The notes under the pieces were generated by a model. It made no database searches and was not told the DNA's origin. It saw only the letters and a program-made list of their open reading frames with translations. Both the position numbers and the translations under genes were made by a program. From Panax quinquefolius (lineage: Eukaryota; Streptophyta; Magnoliopsida; Apiales; Araliaceae), in NCBI GenBank assembly GCA_020205615.1, contig CM035171.1, positions 23,191,741 through 23,255,740 of the forward strand: a stretch of DNA of 64,000 nt. The letters are read 5' to 3'. This document shows, piece after piece, positions 44,430 to 54,411 of the stretch (the first letter of the stretch is position 1; the number at the start of each line of letters is the position of its first letter).

Positions 44430-45391
44430 ACAGGAGATGAGAAATGGGAAAATCATGATAGAGAGGAAATAACCGGGAAGGTACAATCTGAAAAGAAAGC
44501 AAGGTATGTTTTAGTTGTGGAAAAAAAAGGTCACCTAGCCCGATTTTGTCGTGCACCAAAGTCAGGTCCAGCTGGGATGGTGGCACCAAAGGCGGACACG
44601 GACAAAACAAAGTCGGTGGTTTCAGGGAGAGCGTTTTTCGTGACTTCTCAAAAAGCGAGTAACCCGAACGAAGTTAGCACGGGTTAGTTAATTATAAATT
44701 TATGCGAAGCCTATACCTTATTAGATACTCGTTCTACCCATTCTTTTATCTCTCTTACTTGCGCTCAACATTTAAATTTGACTCCGGAGAAATTAGACTT
44801 TGACTTATCGGTTGAAACTCTGATAGGAGAAACCTTCATTACATGTGCTATCCAAGTCTTGGATGAGAGTCACAGTTTTGAATGATATTTCTATTGTTAA
44901 TAAATTTTCTGACGTATTCTCGAAGAACTTCTTAGCCTATCCCTAGAGTGTGAAATCGAATTTTGTATTGACCCCAGTACATAACCCATTTCTAAAACCC
45001 TTAAATATTTCTTCAACCAAAACGAACGTATCATGCGCCAAGGACGTTGGCTCGAGCTGTTGAAGATTACGACTCTACCATTAAATATCATCGTGGAAGA
45101 GCGAACGTGGTAGCTGACGCGTTGAGTAGAAGATCGTATGCGTTTACGAGTGCGATGTTGTTAACACAAAAACCCATTTCGTATAACTTACAAATGATGA
45201 AGATAGAGTTAAAGACTCTAGAGACCCACGTGAAGATAACGAATATACGAGTAGAATCGACTTTAATCGATAAAGTTAAAGCCGTGCAAGCTACATACTC
45301 AGAGCTAATGAATGTCAAGAAGAAGGTTCAAGAGGGCGTTATTCTAGAAGCAAGAATCGATGAAGAGAGGAAATCTAAACCCTCGATTTAA
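44430..45391 (+). pseudogene. Tekay-3 gag-pol remnant (knuckle, protease, RNase H/integrase)
   Basis: A CCHC knuckle is read near 44515-44555 (CFSCGKK, GHLARFCRAP) across a frame slip in an A-run. Protease follows at about 44703-44850: YTLLDTRSTHSFISLTC, where the catalytic DTGSTHSFIS has Arg for Gly, and GETFITCAI. A jump then leads to the RT entry region near 44890 and to RNase H/integrase text at 45047-45391 with [17 protein letters not shown]. The missing block is the RT core and most of RNase H. The jump points lack obvious repeats by eye. Confidence 0.75.
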
Positions 45392-45719
45392 TTGGCCCAT
45401 TTGAAATCCTTGATCGAGTAGGAATTGTGGCCTATAGACTCGTTTTATCGCCAAGTATGTCACGTGTTCATAACATTTTTCACATATCGATGTTACGTAA
45501 ATATGTGGATGACCCGAACCACATTATTGAATTAGAACTAGACGAGATAGCAGAAGATTTAACGTATGAGGAGATACGTGTTAAAATCTTGGATAAGAAG
45601 GATCGTATTCAACACTCAAAGGTTATACCTCAAGAGTTAGAATTTGAAGTGAAGTTAAGGTATCCTCACCTATTCGGCATACCAGGTACGTACGTAAATT
45701 TCGAGGGTGAAATTTTATA
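45392..45719 (+). pseudogene. Tekay-3 integrase C-terminus and chromodomain-like end
   Basis: LIGPFEILDRVGIVAYRLVL (from 45390) and MSRVHNIFHISMLRKYVDDP are the conserved C-terminal integrase motif; ELDEIAEDLTYEEIRVKILD and SKVIPQELEFEVKLRYPHLF follow. The final part is a degraded chromodomain in which the usual Trp-Arg-Asn-His string is lost. The frame ends at 45717-45719, just before the polypurine tract AAGGAGTGGAGA. Confidence 0.8.
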
Positions 45720-45731
45720 AGGAGTGGAGAT

Positions 45732-48700
45732 TGTAAGACCCCAAATTTTATGAATAAAGATTTAATTTTCTCAAAATATTTTTTTGAATATTATGGTGTG
45801 GATTTGAGATAGTGTTATAGTTGTGGGTAGTATTTATAAATTTTGCAAAGTATGCAAGTTGTTATATAATATTCGATTGGTCGGGGAATATTCGTTTTAA
45901 CAGGGAATATTCGTACAACAGCACAATCATTGGTGGACTCCACAATGGAAGTATTGTCGTAGTTAGAAAACGACAGAATTATCTTTTTATAAAAATAACG
46001 GCGAAAGTGTTACCGTTAAAATTGTTGAACTACCCGGTAGTAAAAGTATAGTAATACGCGTGGTTGCATAGTAGCACACGGTATTGATTATTGATGCTTA
46101 CGTAAGAAGTCACTCAGTTATACTCAATTATTGCTACAGTAATTGTTGCATCACATCTCTCATATTATTGATTCAATTATTATCACAGTATCATCTGTAT
46201 AATATGTTATATTATTAAATTAATAATTGAGACGGCAAAGTTATTCATATTATTATTTGCAATATTGACAATGCCTAGAAGTTCTGTCAAGGAGAGCTTT
46301 GGTCACCTAATTGCGCGCCAATAAGGAGAAATCCTTATCGGAAAGCCCCCTCTTTCCTGGAAATGACCTGGTTGTTAAATATTGTGAATTATAATATTAA
46401 TGATGAATAAGTTCGTGTTGATTAAAGATGAAATTGATAGTTCCATTGTGTTCGAATTTTTAGTGTTAGTGAAAATTGACATTTATTTCGATAATAATTG
46501 ATGTCTGGAGGTTATATTGACCAATCGGGTAATTAATCGGATAAATGAGCAATTAATTGCTATTATTTCACATGCTTATAACTATTTGTTCACATGTGTG
46601 TACTATTGATTCACATTCTTGTACTATTAGGGGAGGTGGTTCAAGATTGATAATACTTGCATGACTAATTTAAAAATGGAGGTATAGTTGAAGATATTAT
46701 ACTGTAATTGATTTTTTTCACATGATTAGAACTATTGAGTCACATGATTTACTATTGATTCATTGATTTACTATTAGGGGATGTGGTGCAAGTTTGATAA
46801 TACTTGCAGGACTAAATTAAAAATGAAGAAAAAAAGGAAGGTATTATATTGTAATATTTCGAGCCTCAAAACGTGCAATTATCGAAACTATATTTTCCTA
46901 TAAATAGACACTCATTCTTCCTTCATTTCTCACCAATTCACTAAAGTTATAGAGCAATTATTATAGAGAGAAATTATAGAGAGAAAGAAGAAGAGAAGCC
47001 TGCTTCCTCACTATTCCAGTATCCAGTTTTCTTCTAAGGTAAGGGGTATTATTTCTTTCGTATTCATGAAGAGAGCTTCTGTTATTCCATTCTTTATTAT
47101 TATGTTGGAATAACCTGTTTATGCGAAGTACCACATACATAGGGAAATTCTTCTTGTTATTCCATTCTTTATTATTCTTTTGAATATCTATATGTCGCGC
47201 GTATTACATGCATAACCTAGTTCCATTATTTATTATTCATTGGAATAACTTGTTTGTCTGCGGGTTCTATCGCATGTACGGTGAATTCTATTGTTATTCC
47301 ATTCTTTATTATTTCGTTGGAATATCCCGTCTGCGGATGGATTACGCATGACCGGTTTCGATTCTTTATTATTTTGTTGGAATATCGTATGTATGCGGAT
47401 TACGCATTTGATTCGGTTCCATTCTTTATTATTCTATTGGAATAACTCGCATATGTGGATTACCGCATGCATGGTGAATGATCATTCGTATTCATTCTTT
47501 ATTAAATTGTGGAAATGATGCATCACGTGGATTCCGCATGGTAGGGTGAAAATTCATTTCATAGATTTCAGATATTCTATTATACTTGTATGAGATATCA
47601 TTTCTTTTGTACTCGTCATGAAATATCATTTTCTTTGGTATTTTTTTCTTTTACGAGTTACTATTCATGGGTTACTAATCACCCGATTACTATTCACTCT
47701 AGTATTATTCACTCGGGTATTCGGAGCACTTTTCATGCTGGAGTACTATTCATGAGTTACTATTCATGGGTTACTATTCACTCGATTACTATTCACTCTA
47801 GTATCATTCACTCGGGTATTCGGGACACTTTTCGTGTCGGGGTACTATTCTCAAAGTACTATTCACGGGGTACTATTCACCCGAAAAATAAATTTCTTTT
47901 CTGTCCAAATTATTTTTGGTACATGAATATTATTCTTGAATTTTACCCCACAAAGCAGTATCATGTTGACAATTTCGACGTTATTGATTTCTGGATAAAT
48001 TAAATTATAAATATTTAAAATTTATCCTTGAACTTGTTTTATTGAATTATTATGTCATTGTCATCATCCTCATGTTTATATTGTGATGAAAGTCATCTTT
48101 GGCTTACGTGCATAGATGGACTTGGTATGATTATGACCGGAGATTATTCAGTATAATCATGACCGTAATGTAACGAATGATATGGTAAAAGTCCTCATTG
48201 ACCTATAGTTCATTGATGGATAGTTGTTGGTATGATTATGACCAGGGATTATTCGGTATAATCATGATCATTGATGAATACATGAATATCCTTGGCCATG
48301 GTGCATGGATGATTCGATGATGTGGTTTATTTATTAAGCTGAGTCTCAGCGATAAAGTTGATGAAAAACTTTTTAAATCATAGAAGATAGTATATTTTAT
48401 GCTCTACTTGACTCTTCTAATGGATTGCTTATTTTCGCTGCAGTTGTTGATCTAAAACTTGTTGTCTATTGTATTCTATCAGTTATTATACTATTGAAGG
48501 CTAAGGATATTTTATTCTGCATTATCTTAGTCATAATATTTCTTACTGGGCTAGTTGAGCTCACCCTTTCTTTCACTGTTCTCTTCAGGAAATGAGAATA
48601 TAGCTGGGACGAGTCGGGGAACGGATTGACTGTCCAGATGGTTGTTTTAGTAGTCCTCACTATTCAGTGAAATAGTGTGATAATAATTATAATGAGGACT

Positions 48701-48867
48701 CCATTGAGAGTGGATATTGTTTAGAAGGCAATATTCTTGTTTAAACTCTCAGCTATGTTTTGTCGTATATTACACGACAGTTGTATAATTAAGTTTGTAT
48801 TTGATTTATGTACCATATATCTAGCGACTCAAGATGGGTGATGTATACCTATTTTGGGGGCATCACA
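45732..48867 (+). repeat. 3' LTR of Tekay-3 (3136 bp)
   Basis: Collinear with the 5' LTR and very similar apart from indels in the arrays. The termini are TGTAAGACCCC and GGGGGCATCACA. TATAAATA lies at 46899-46906 and the donor-like AAG/GTAAGGGG at 47036-47046. Confidence 0.93.
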
Positions 48868-48872
48868 AAGGT

Positions 48873-48989
48873 CGTCTTGGAATGAGCGATAAATTCGGAC
48901 ATCTTAAGTTCAAGCTGGTTCAAAGAAAAGGTTGGTCCAGGCTGGAGATTAGTTCGACTACGATTGGGAAACCACATTATCAAAAAAAA
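48873..48989 (+). mobile_element. SINE, 3' part (B-box and A tail), right of Tekay-3
   Basis: Continues the SINE after the Tekay-3 target duplication. AGTTCGACTAC (about 48951-48961) fits the B-box, with a second candidate GGTTCAAAG at 48909. It ends with an A9 tract at 48982-48990, followed by ATGTCACTTTATA at 48990-49002. Together with 41104-41133 the SINE is about 147 bp, tRNA-derived, and flanked by a perfect 13-bp target duplication. Confidence 0.85.
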
Positions 48990-49002
48990 ATGTCACTTTA
49001 TA

Positions 49003-49374
49003 GTTTTAAAATAAAAATGTATTATAATTTTGAAACAATTTTTTTTTTAAAATTCTAATTTTAGAATCAAGAAAATAGTTCAATATCTTTTATTCTCCCT
49101 TCTAAAATAAAATTTTGCCATCATGCCATTCTTTGCTAGAAAATAGTTTGAGAATGTAATCTAATGGCATGTTGTTTTTCGATATTGTGTAGAATATTTT
49201 TTATGACAAATAATTTTGTTTATTTTTGTAATGTTAACATTAGTCTATTGGAGAGGCAGATCTTTTGTCCTATTTTGGTGCTGCAATCTGGGAGTTAAAA
49301 TGTTGGATTCGGATGAAATTGGCTCCAATTTCACCGTCTATAACTTTTTATTACATGAGTTATAGAAAATATTA
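49003..49374. other. Spacer, no gene seen
   Basis: AT-rich with a T-run near 49040. Nothing recognised. Confidence 0.6.
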
Positions 49375-49657
49375 CTCCCTCCGTTATTTAATATAAATTG
49401 TTTTAGAGAAATATTTTTGTTCCTTAATATAAGTCGTATGAGAATTTTAAGTAAGCATTAATTGCTTAGTTTCCAATATTACCCCAAATATTAAATGCAA
49501 CTTTGATTCTCTCACTATTTTATGTCAAATAAATAACAATTTCTTCTTCCAATACAAGGACAATATAGACAATTGATATTATAGTTAATGTTATACAATC
49601 ATTTCCTTAATACTTGTGCACAACTCTAAAACGACCTATATTAAGAAACGGAGGTAG
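49375..49657. mobile_element. Stowaway-like MITE, TA target
   Basis: CTCCCTCCGTTATTTAATAT at the left and ATATTAAGAAACGGAGGTAG at the right, with TA at each side. The internal TTTTAGAG block is as in the copies at 24861 and 39652. Confidence 0.88.
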
Positions 49658-49659
49658 TA

Positions 49660-50003
49660 CATCGATAAGTTTTATAACTTTTTATTACATTGATTAATTC
49701 AACATTTTCTACAATCCATGCAATGAAAAGTTATATGAATTTACTAAAGTGAAGTAGGTGTCACTTTTACTCTAACCAGATCCCAAAATATTACTCACAT
49801 GGGTCAATTGCCATCAAATTTTGGTCCGCCGTTTTGTATACATCCATCGTTGCCTCCAGCTCCTCCACCATGGCCAACAACTTCAATAGACTATTATTTT
49901 TTATATTAGTGCATTCACTATTACATCAATTTGATAATAACAAATGAAAAATTGGTTCTGCTTATTGAGGTACTGCATGATAGTAAAGTCTCACATTGAA
50001 ATA
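49660..50003. other. Spacer, no gene seen
   Basis: No supported gene. A short Pro-rich plus-strand frame near 49830-49890 is too small to call. Confidence 0.55.
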
Positions 50004-50014
50004 TAGGGGTGAAA

Positions 50015-50240
50015 ATGATCCCGAGTCGATCCGAACACCATAATGCTCAAGCTCGACTCGAATCAAAAAATTTGTGTTCAGGTTCGACTCGAATTCGAAC
50101 TGATAATTTTCAAGACTGCTCAAGTTCGACTCGATAAATTACTCGATACTACTCGGCTCGGAGTTATTCGACTCGTTTTCACAACGAGTAATTCGTGAGC
50201 CTTTCTATTCAAGCTCGAGTCTCGGATGGATCACACCAAA
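50015..50240. repeat. Subterminal GAGTCGA/CTCGACTCG repeats of the hAT element
   Basis: At least seven copies of CTCGACTCG, GTTCGACTCG, CTCGATACTACTCGG and related strings in both orientations. In Ac-like elements such repeats are transposase binding sites; that role here is inferred. Confidence 0.7.
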
Positions 50241-50249
50241 ATGAGACAT

Positions 50250-50639
50250 AAAATGAAAACTTAAAAAAACTTAAATTTCGTTTTTATATAAAAATACATG
50301 TGTTCAAACGATGGAAAAATCTACATTTGTTTCTAAATATAATTACAAACGCTCACAAAACAGGATATCACAACTCCTCATTTAATTCTTTGTATCTTTC
50401 TTTAAAAACTTATGTATATCTTTCTTTGAGTTTGGTCTGTACAGACAAAATCTTCCCTCTGCAAACCTAATGGATCCCAAGAGTAGCAAGTGAGAAACAG
50501 ATTTCAGATATAGAAAAAAGTTGGTAAAATCAACTTACAAATAATTTATAAAGAAAAACAAATGAATGCTAAAAGGAGATTAACATATCTATGCATATAG
50601 AACAAAGAATTAGAAATAACATAAAATGAATGAATCCCA
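50250..50639. other. AT-rich stretch inside the hAT element
   Basis: Nothing recognised. Confidence 0.55.
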
Positions 50640-50755
50640 CCTCAACATCACATTTCATCTCCTTTGGACAAGGCTTCACATTCTCTAGCTGTAATAAATC
50701 TGTAAGGCTCATCTTTGTGTAGCCAATTCTGTTTCTGATCTTTCTTTGATGTTAC
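50640..50755 (-). pseudogene. PDR-type ABCG transporter exon fragment (later exon)
   Basis: After a TGCAG acceptor the minus strand reads VTSKKDQKQNWLHKDEPYRF then ITARECEAL before a stop. This matches the plant pleiotropic-drug-resistance (full-size ABCG) region between the first nucleotide-binding domain and the first membrane domain, where the family reads VTSKKDQxQYW and KDEPYRFV. A TGA and TAG-type stop follow near 50650. Fragment only. Confidence 0.82.
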
Positions 50756-51098
50756 CTGCACCAAATTTTTATTCCACCAGAATGGTACTTAAATTTGAAC
50801 AAGGCATAATTTTATTTACCTAGAAAATGAACATAGATCACTTCTTGCTAAAAAGAAAGATAGAACACATTCAATGTAAACAAGAGAATCACTGACCAGG
50901 AAAGGAATATGATAATATTAATATCACATATTGTTAAGTCATATTAAACTTTTACATAAATTATCAAAAGAAATCCATAGTAGTATCCTGTTAAATATCA
51001 AAACTATGCTAGAACAAAAACTTCAACAAAAGGCATGAGATAAGTAAACCAGATAATCACTGAAGAACATAGGGTATCAAAGAGAATTGTTACCTTTG

Positions 51099-51304
51099 TC
51101 AAACTCCTCCACCCATTTCAAAGATCAGATTATTCACATGAAGTGCAGAAATTTTCCTACAGGATGAAGAAATGGACAACAAGGGTTGAGGATTGAGAGA
51201 GTTCACATCCCATAGAGAAATATTTTCTGCCTCTGCTACAACCACTTTTCCCCTGTTTCTCCACTGTAAAGGGCTTGAATAGTCCATTGCCAAAAATTCT
51301 TATA
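51099..51304 (-). pseudogene. WD40/transducin-like gene fragment (At4g14310-like)
   Basis: The minus-strand frame MDYSSPLQWRNRGKVVVAEA, ISLWDVNSLNPQPLLSISSS, RKISALHVNN ends at a stop after MGGGV. I recognise this as a segment of a plant WD40-repeat-like protein resembling Arabidopsis At4g14310; the assignment is from memory and should be checked. It lies between two exons of the unrelated PDR transporter. A 29-bp direct repeat (51296-51324 and 51347-51375) sits at its upstream border and may mark the joint. Confidence 0.7.
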
Positions 51305-51444
51305 CAAAAATTAATTCTAAATGAAGAAATAAGGTTCCACCAGGTCATTCTTATACAAAAATTAATTCTAAATGACTTTAAAGCAAATCAATAGTCCACA
51401 TCCTAAACTTATTGCAAAAGAATGATGAAACAAAAGGATATATT

Positions 51445-51605
51445 GACTAACTGTAGCGTGATCCAACCCCCTGGCATCTTGCAGAGAAATCCAAGGTTTC
51501 TCGCAGTCATTTCTCCTATATGCAGATCATGTTGGCTGATATAGGCAGCCATTCCCTGGGGCACAAACTCTTGCATGCCATGGCCATTGTAAGTTAGCCT
51601 TCCAG
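51445..51605 (-). pseudogene. PDR-type ABCG transporter exon fragment (earlier exon)
   Basis: Reads [30 protein letters not shown] and, after a shift, CKMPGGW. In plant PDR transporters the string VTYNGHGMNEFVPQRTAAYI leads into [18 protein letters not shown] of the first nucleotide-binding domain. A one-base change of frame after EMT spoils the Arg-Glu-Thr-Leu part. The two PDR exons keep the order of the real gene. Confidence 0.85.
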
Positions 51606-51649
51606 AAAACTAGCATCATCCAAATCAAGCATCAAGAAAAACAACAATA

Positions 51650-52369
51650 ATCTACATACATATCTATGACTATCTATATGTTGTTACCTCCACTATACTA
51701 ATATTGAAGTTCAAGAAAGAAGGCAAAGCTCTGCAAATCAATTATCAATTATCCAAGGCCTAAAGTCCAAGCATAAATCCTGCAAATATAGAATATGGTT
51801 AAAAACAAGTAAAAAACTAACTAGTAAAAAATAAAAGAAAATGTCAAAATAAAAAAGATAAGAAACTTATCTTTTTTCAGACTTTACACCAAATTAGTTG
51901 TGCGTTATCAACTCAAGGCTGCAAGTCAAATATTTAAACTCCAAATTCCAAACTCAAGCACTAAAGCTAATAGTTTGACACCATTTCATAAACCAAATTC
52001 CAAAATGCTCAAAAGAAAATCCAAAGTTCCAAACAAAATAACCAAAGTCTAATGGTCCAAGTTCAACAGTTCAATACTAAACAAAGTAAACAATTCAATA
52101 GTTCAATTTTAAAACTGAAATGTAAACAACAATGTATCACAATATCAACAATATATTATAAATTTCTTCATCTTTGATCAAGACTTCTTGGTCTCCAAGC
52201 TCACCTCTGCATTGAATCTTCATCACACTACATTGTCAAACAACTAATATTAATCCATGATATTATTTTTGCATGTGTTTATTTATGTAAAAACAATTAA
52301 ATAAATTAATACTTACAATCATGCTTTTCTTAATCTTATACTCATTTCAACCAATCAATCACTGTGCAA
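51650..52369. other. Low-complexity 3' part of the hAT element
   Basis: Repeats of CCAAATTCCAAA / AACAGTTCAATA type; no coding region recognised. Confidence 0.55.
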
Positions 52370-54375
52370 ATCAAAGCTTGAACGTGGTCGGGCTTTTTAA
52401 AGAGCTCTGAATCGTCAAGAACCTCCCCAAAGACTAAATGTTGATTCGGAGGCCACAATAGTCTGTGTATGGACAATATATCTCTTGCCATCCTAGACAA
52501 AACCTTGAATTATAAAGTGTTTGTCTTCCACCATTTTAAAGCATCAAAATTATCATCAGCATTACAAACCAATCTCCCTTCTTCCAAGTAAATTTCCAAA
52601 TCAGACTTCAAACATGGGGATGCAATGTCCATGTTTTGAGCCCAACTGTCAAACTCTGCTATACTTTTGGTCTTACTCTTAGATCCACCAACAGAAACCA
52701 TTGGTTTAGCAATTGAAGTTTCACATTGACTATTAACCACTTGTTCTGCATTGTAAAGTGACACATATTCGTCAAATAATTCTTGTAAAGCATTTTGAAC
52801 AAGTGTTAAGTTCCTCTTTGCTTCAAACTCACTGACATACATCTTTGGGAAACAAAATATAACTAATTGCATCTTATATCTTGGATCTAAGATAGATGCA
52901 ATAGCCATCAGTAAGTTGAATTGTCCCCAATATTTATCAAACTTCTCTTTCATCTTGTAAGCCATTTCTTTCATATATTCACAATCATCAACAAAAGTTT
53001 CATTCAACAGCTCCTTGATTTTCCAAATCTCAGGTAAAAACAAATTGGAAGTAGGATATTCACAGCCAGAAAACACATTTGTTGCTTCATTAAACACTTC
53101 TAAAAATTTAATAACCCTCTCAGTCCTGTCCCAATCTTCCTTACTAGGCAAAGAGTTATAATGAAGGTCTCTCTCTTTGTACAATGGGAACACATCCTTG
53201 AATTGCAAAGCAGACTCTAACATAGCATATGTGGAGTTCCACCTAGTGGGGACATCTAAGATCAATCTTTTTGAAGACGGTAATTGCAAATTTTTCACAA
53301 TCTCACCAAATTTATGAAGACGAGATGGAGACATTTTCAAGTACTTGACAGTCTCACGAACGTTTTGAATAACATTTTGGATAATCCCCAAACCATCTTG
53401 AACCATCAAGTTAAGAATGTGGGCACAACATCTAACATGAAATATTTTACCACCAAAATAAAGGCCACCTTTCAATGTAAAATTATCCCTAAGATGTCTT
53501 TATGTTAGTAATCATTTGCAGATGCATTATCAAGAGTCACGATACGATATTTTATTTTCAATTCCCAACTCGGTTATACAATGCAAAATAGAATCGTAAA
53601 TCATAAGACCAAAGTGTGTGGAGGTGCCATGGTACAAAAATTGATAACCCTTTTTATGCAAGTTCCAATCCGAATCCAAAAATGAGCGTTGAGACACATA
53701 TAACCAATAGTTTGATTAGAAGTCCATAAATCAGAAGTTAAACTTATCCTACTAATACCATCGAACAGAGCCTTAATTTTTTTCTTCTCTAAAGCATAAA
53801 GCTTCATGCAATCAGTCCTTACTGTCACCCTAAAAATGGTATCAAATCTTGGATTCAAAGTTTTCAAAAATAGTATGAAAAATTCATGCTCAATCATACG
53901 AAAAGGGTATTCATGCACACATATCATCTTAGCAAAAAGCTCCCTTACTTTTTCTTTATCATACTTGAAGAAATTCAAGTTACCAGTTTTACCTTCAACT
54001 TCTAAAGTAGGATAAGATAATACCTGCTGCTTGGGTTTTCCGGAGCCAGAAATTGAAGCCAGCCGAATAGAGCAAGAGTTCATATGCCTATTCAAATGAC
54101 TGGTAGAACCCGAATTTTGAAGAGCAAGCCTTGAATGGCAATGCTTGCACTCAACCTTCTTAGTTCCATCTTTAATGTCCCAACATCAAACTCGTCCAAG
54201 GCTTTTGAGGTCTTTTTTTTCTTTTTTTCCTATGCTCAGCCTCAGTAGCATTTTCTGGCTGAGAATCACCAATAAGTTGAGGTTGATTTTTAGTTTGAGT
54301 ATTCGGCACTTGAGATGGTCCAGATGGGTCTTCAATCAAACTTATGATCTCATTATTACCTCAAACAAATAAATA
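52370..54375 (-). pseudogene. hAT transposase with BED zinc finger (RICESLEEPER-like)
   Basis: The minus-strand order is a polar N-terminal part (EIISLIEDPSGPSQVPNTQT near 54355-54290), a Lys-rich patch, and a BED finger with CKHCHSRLALQNSGSTSHL and NRHMNSC (about 54150-54075). Next come YPFRMIEHEFFILFLKTLNP (53920-53860) and the first catalytic Asp in SLTSDLWTSNQ (53740-53711). VTLDNASAND (about 53540-53510) holds the second Asp, with several stops around it. The long clean frame 53475-52510 has FHVRCCAHILNLMVQDGL, DVPTRWNSTYAML and DPRYKM. DALKWWKTNTL starts the dimerisation region, which continues after a stop as MARDILSI and VQALICTVIDW to about 52370. Confidence 0.85.
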
Positions 54376-54411
54376 AAAAAATATCAGAAGTAAAACCCAC
54401 TTATTATCAAG

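Larger units (their letters stand above)
41134..48867 (+). mobile_element. Tekay-3: chromovirus with both LTRs but deleted interior, target duplication AAGGT
   Basis: LTR (41134-44228), primer site, 1503-bp interior, LTR (45732-48867). AAGGT is duplicated at 41129-41133 and 48868-48872, so this is a single insertion event and the two LTRs belong together. The interior keeps a gag knuckle, part of the protease, an RNase H/integrase piece and the C-terminal end, while most of RT and the integrase core are gone. The element cannot move by itself. It lies inside a SINE. A solo LTR of the same family is at 33554-36094 in inverse orientation. Confidence 0.93.
50004..54411 (-). mobile_element. hAT element, 3' part with captured gene exons, cut by Tekay-2
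   Basis: The left end TAGGGGTGAAAATGATCCCG is a typical plant hAT terminus (TAGGGGTG). It is followed by subterminal GAGTCGA/CTCGACTCG repeats to about 50235, as in Ac-like elements. On the minus strand the order is transposase (54375-52370), PDR-transporter exon (51605-51445), WD40-gene fragment (51304-51099), second PDR exon (50755-50640), terminus. Tekay-2 begins at 54412 and separates off the transposase 5' end, so the other terminus and the 8-bp target duplication are outside the window. Confidence 0.75.

Noticed and set aside
47590..48003. A 137-residue plus-strand frame in the Tekay-3 3' LTR
   Set aside because: Generated by the TTACTATTCAC array; the equivalent frame in the 5' LTR is not open.
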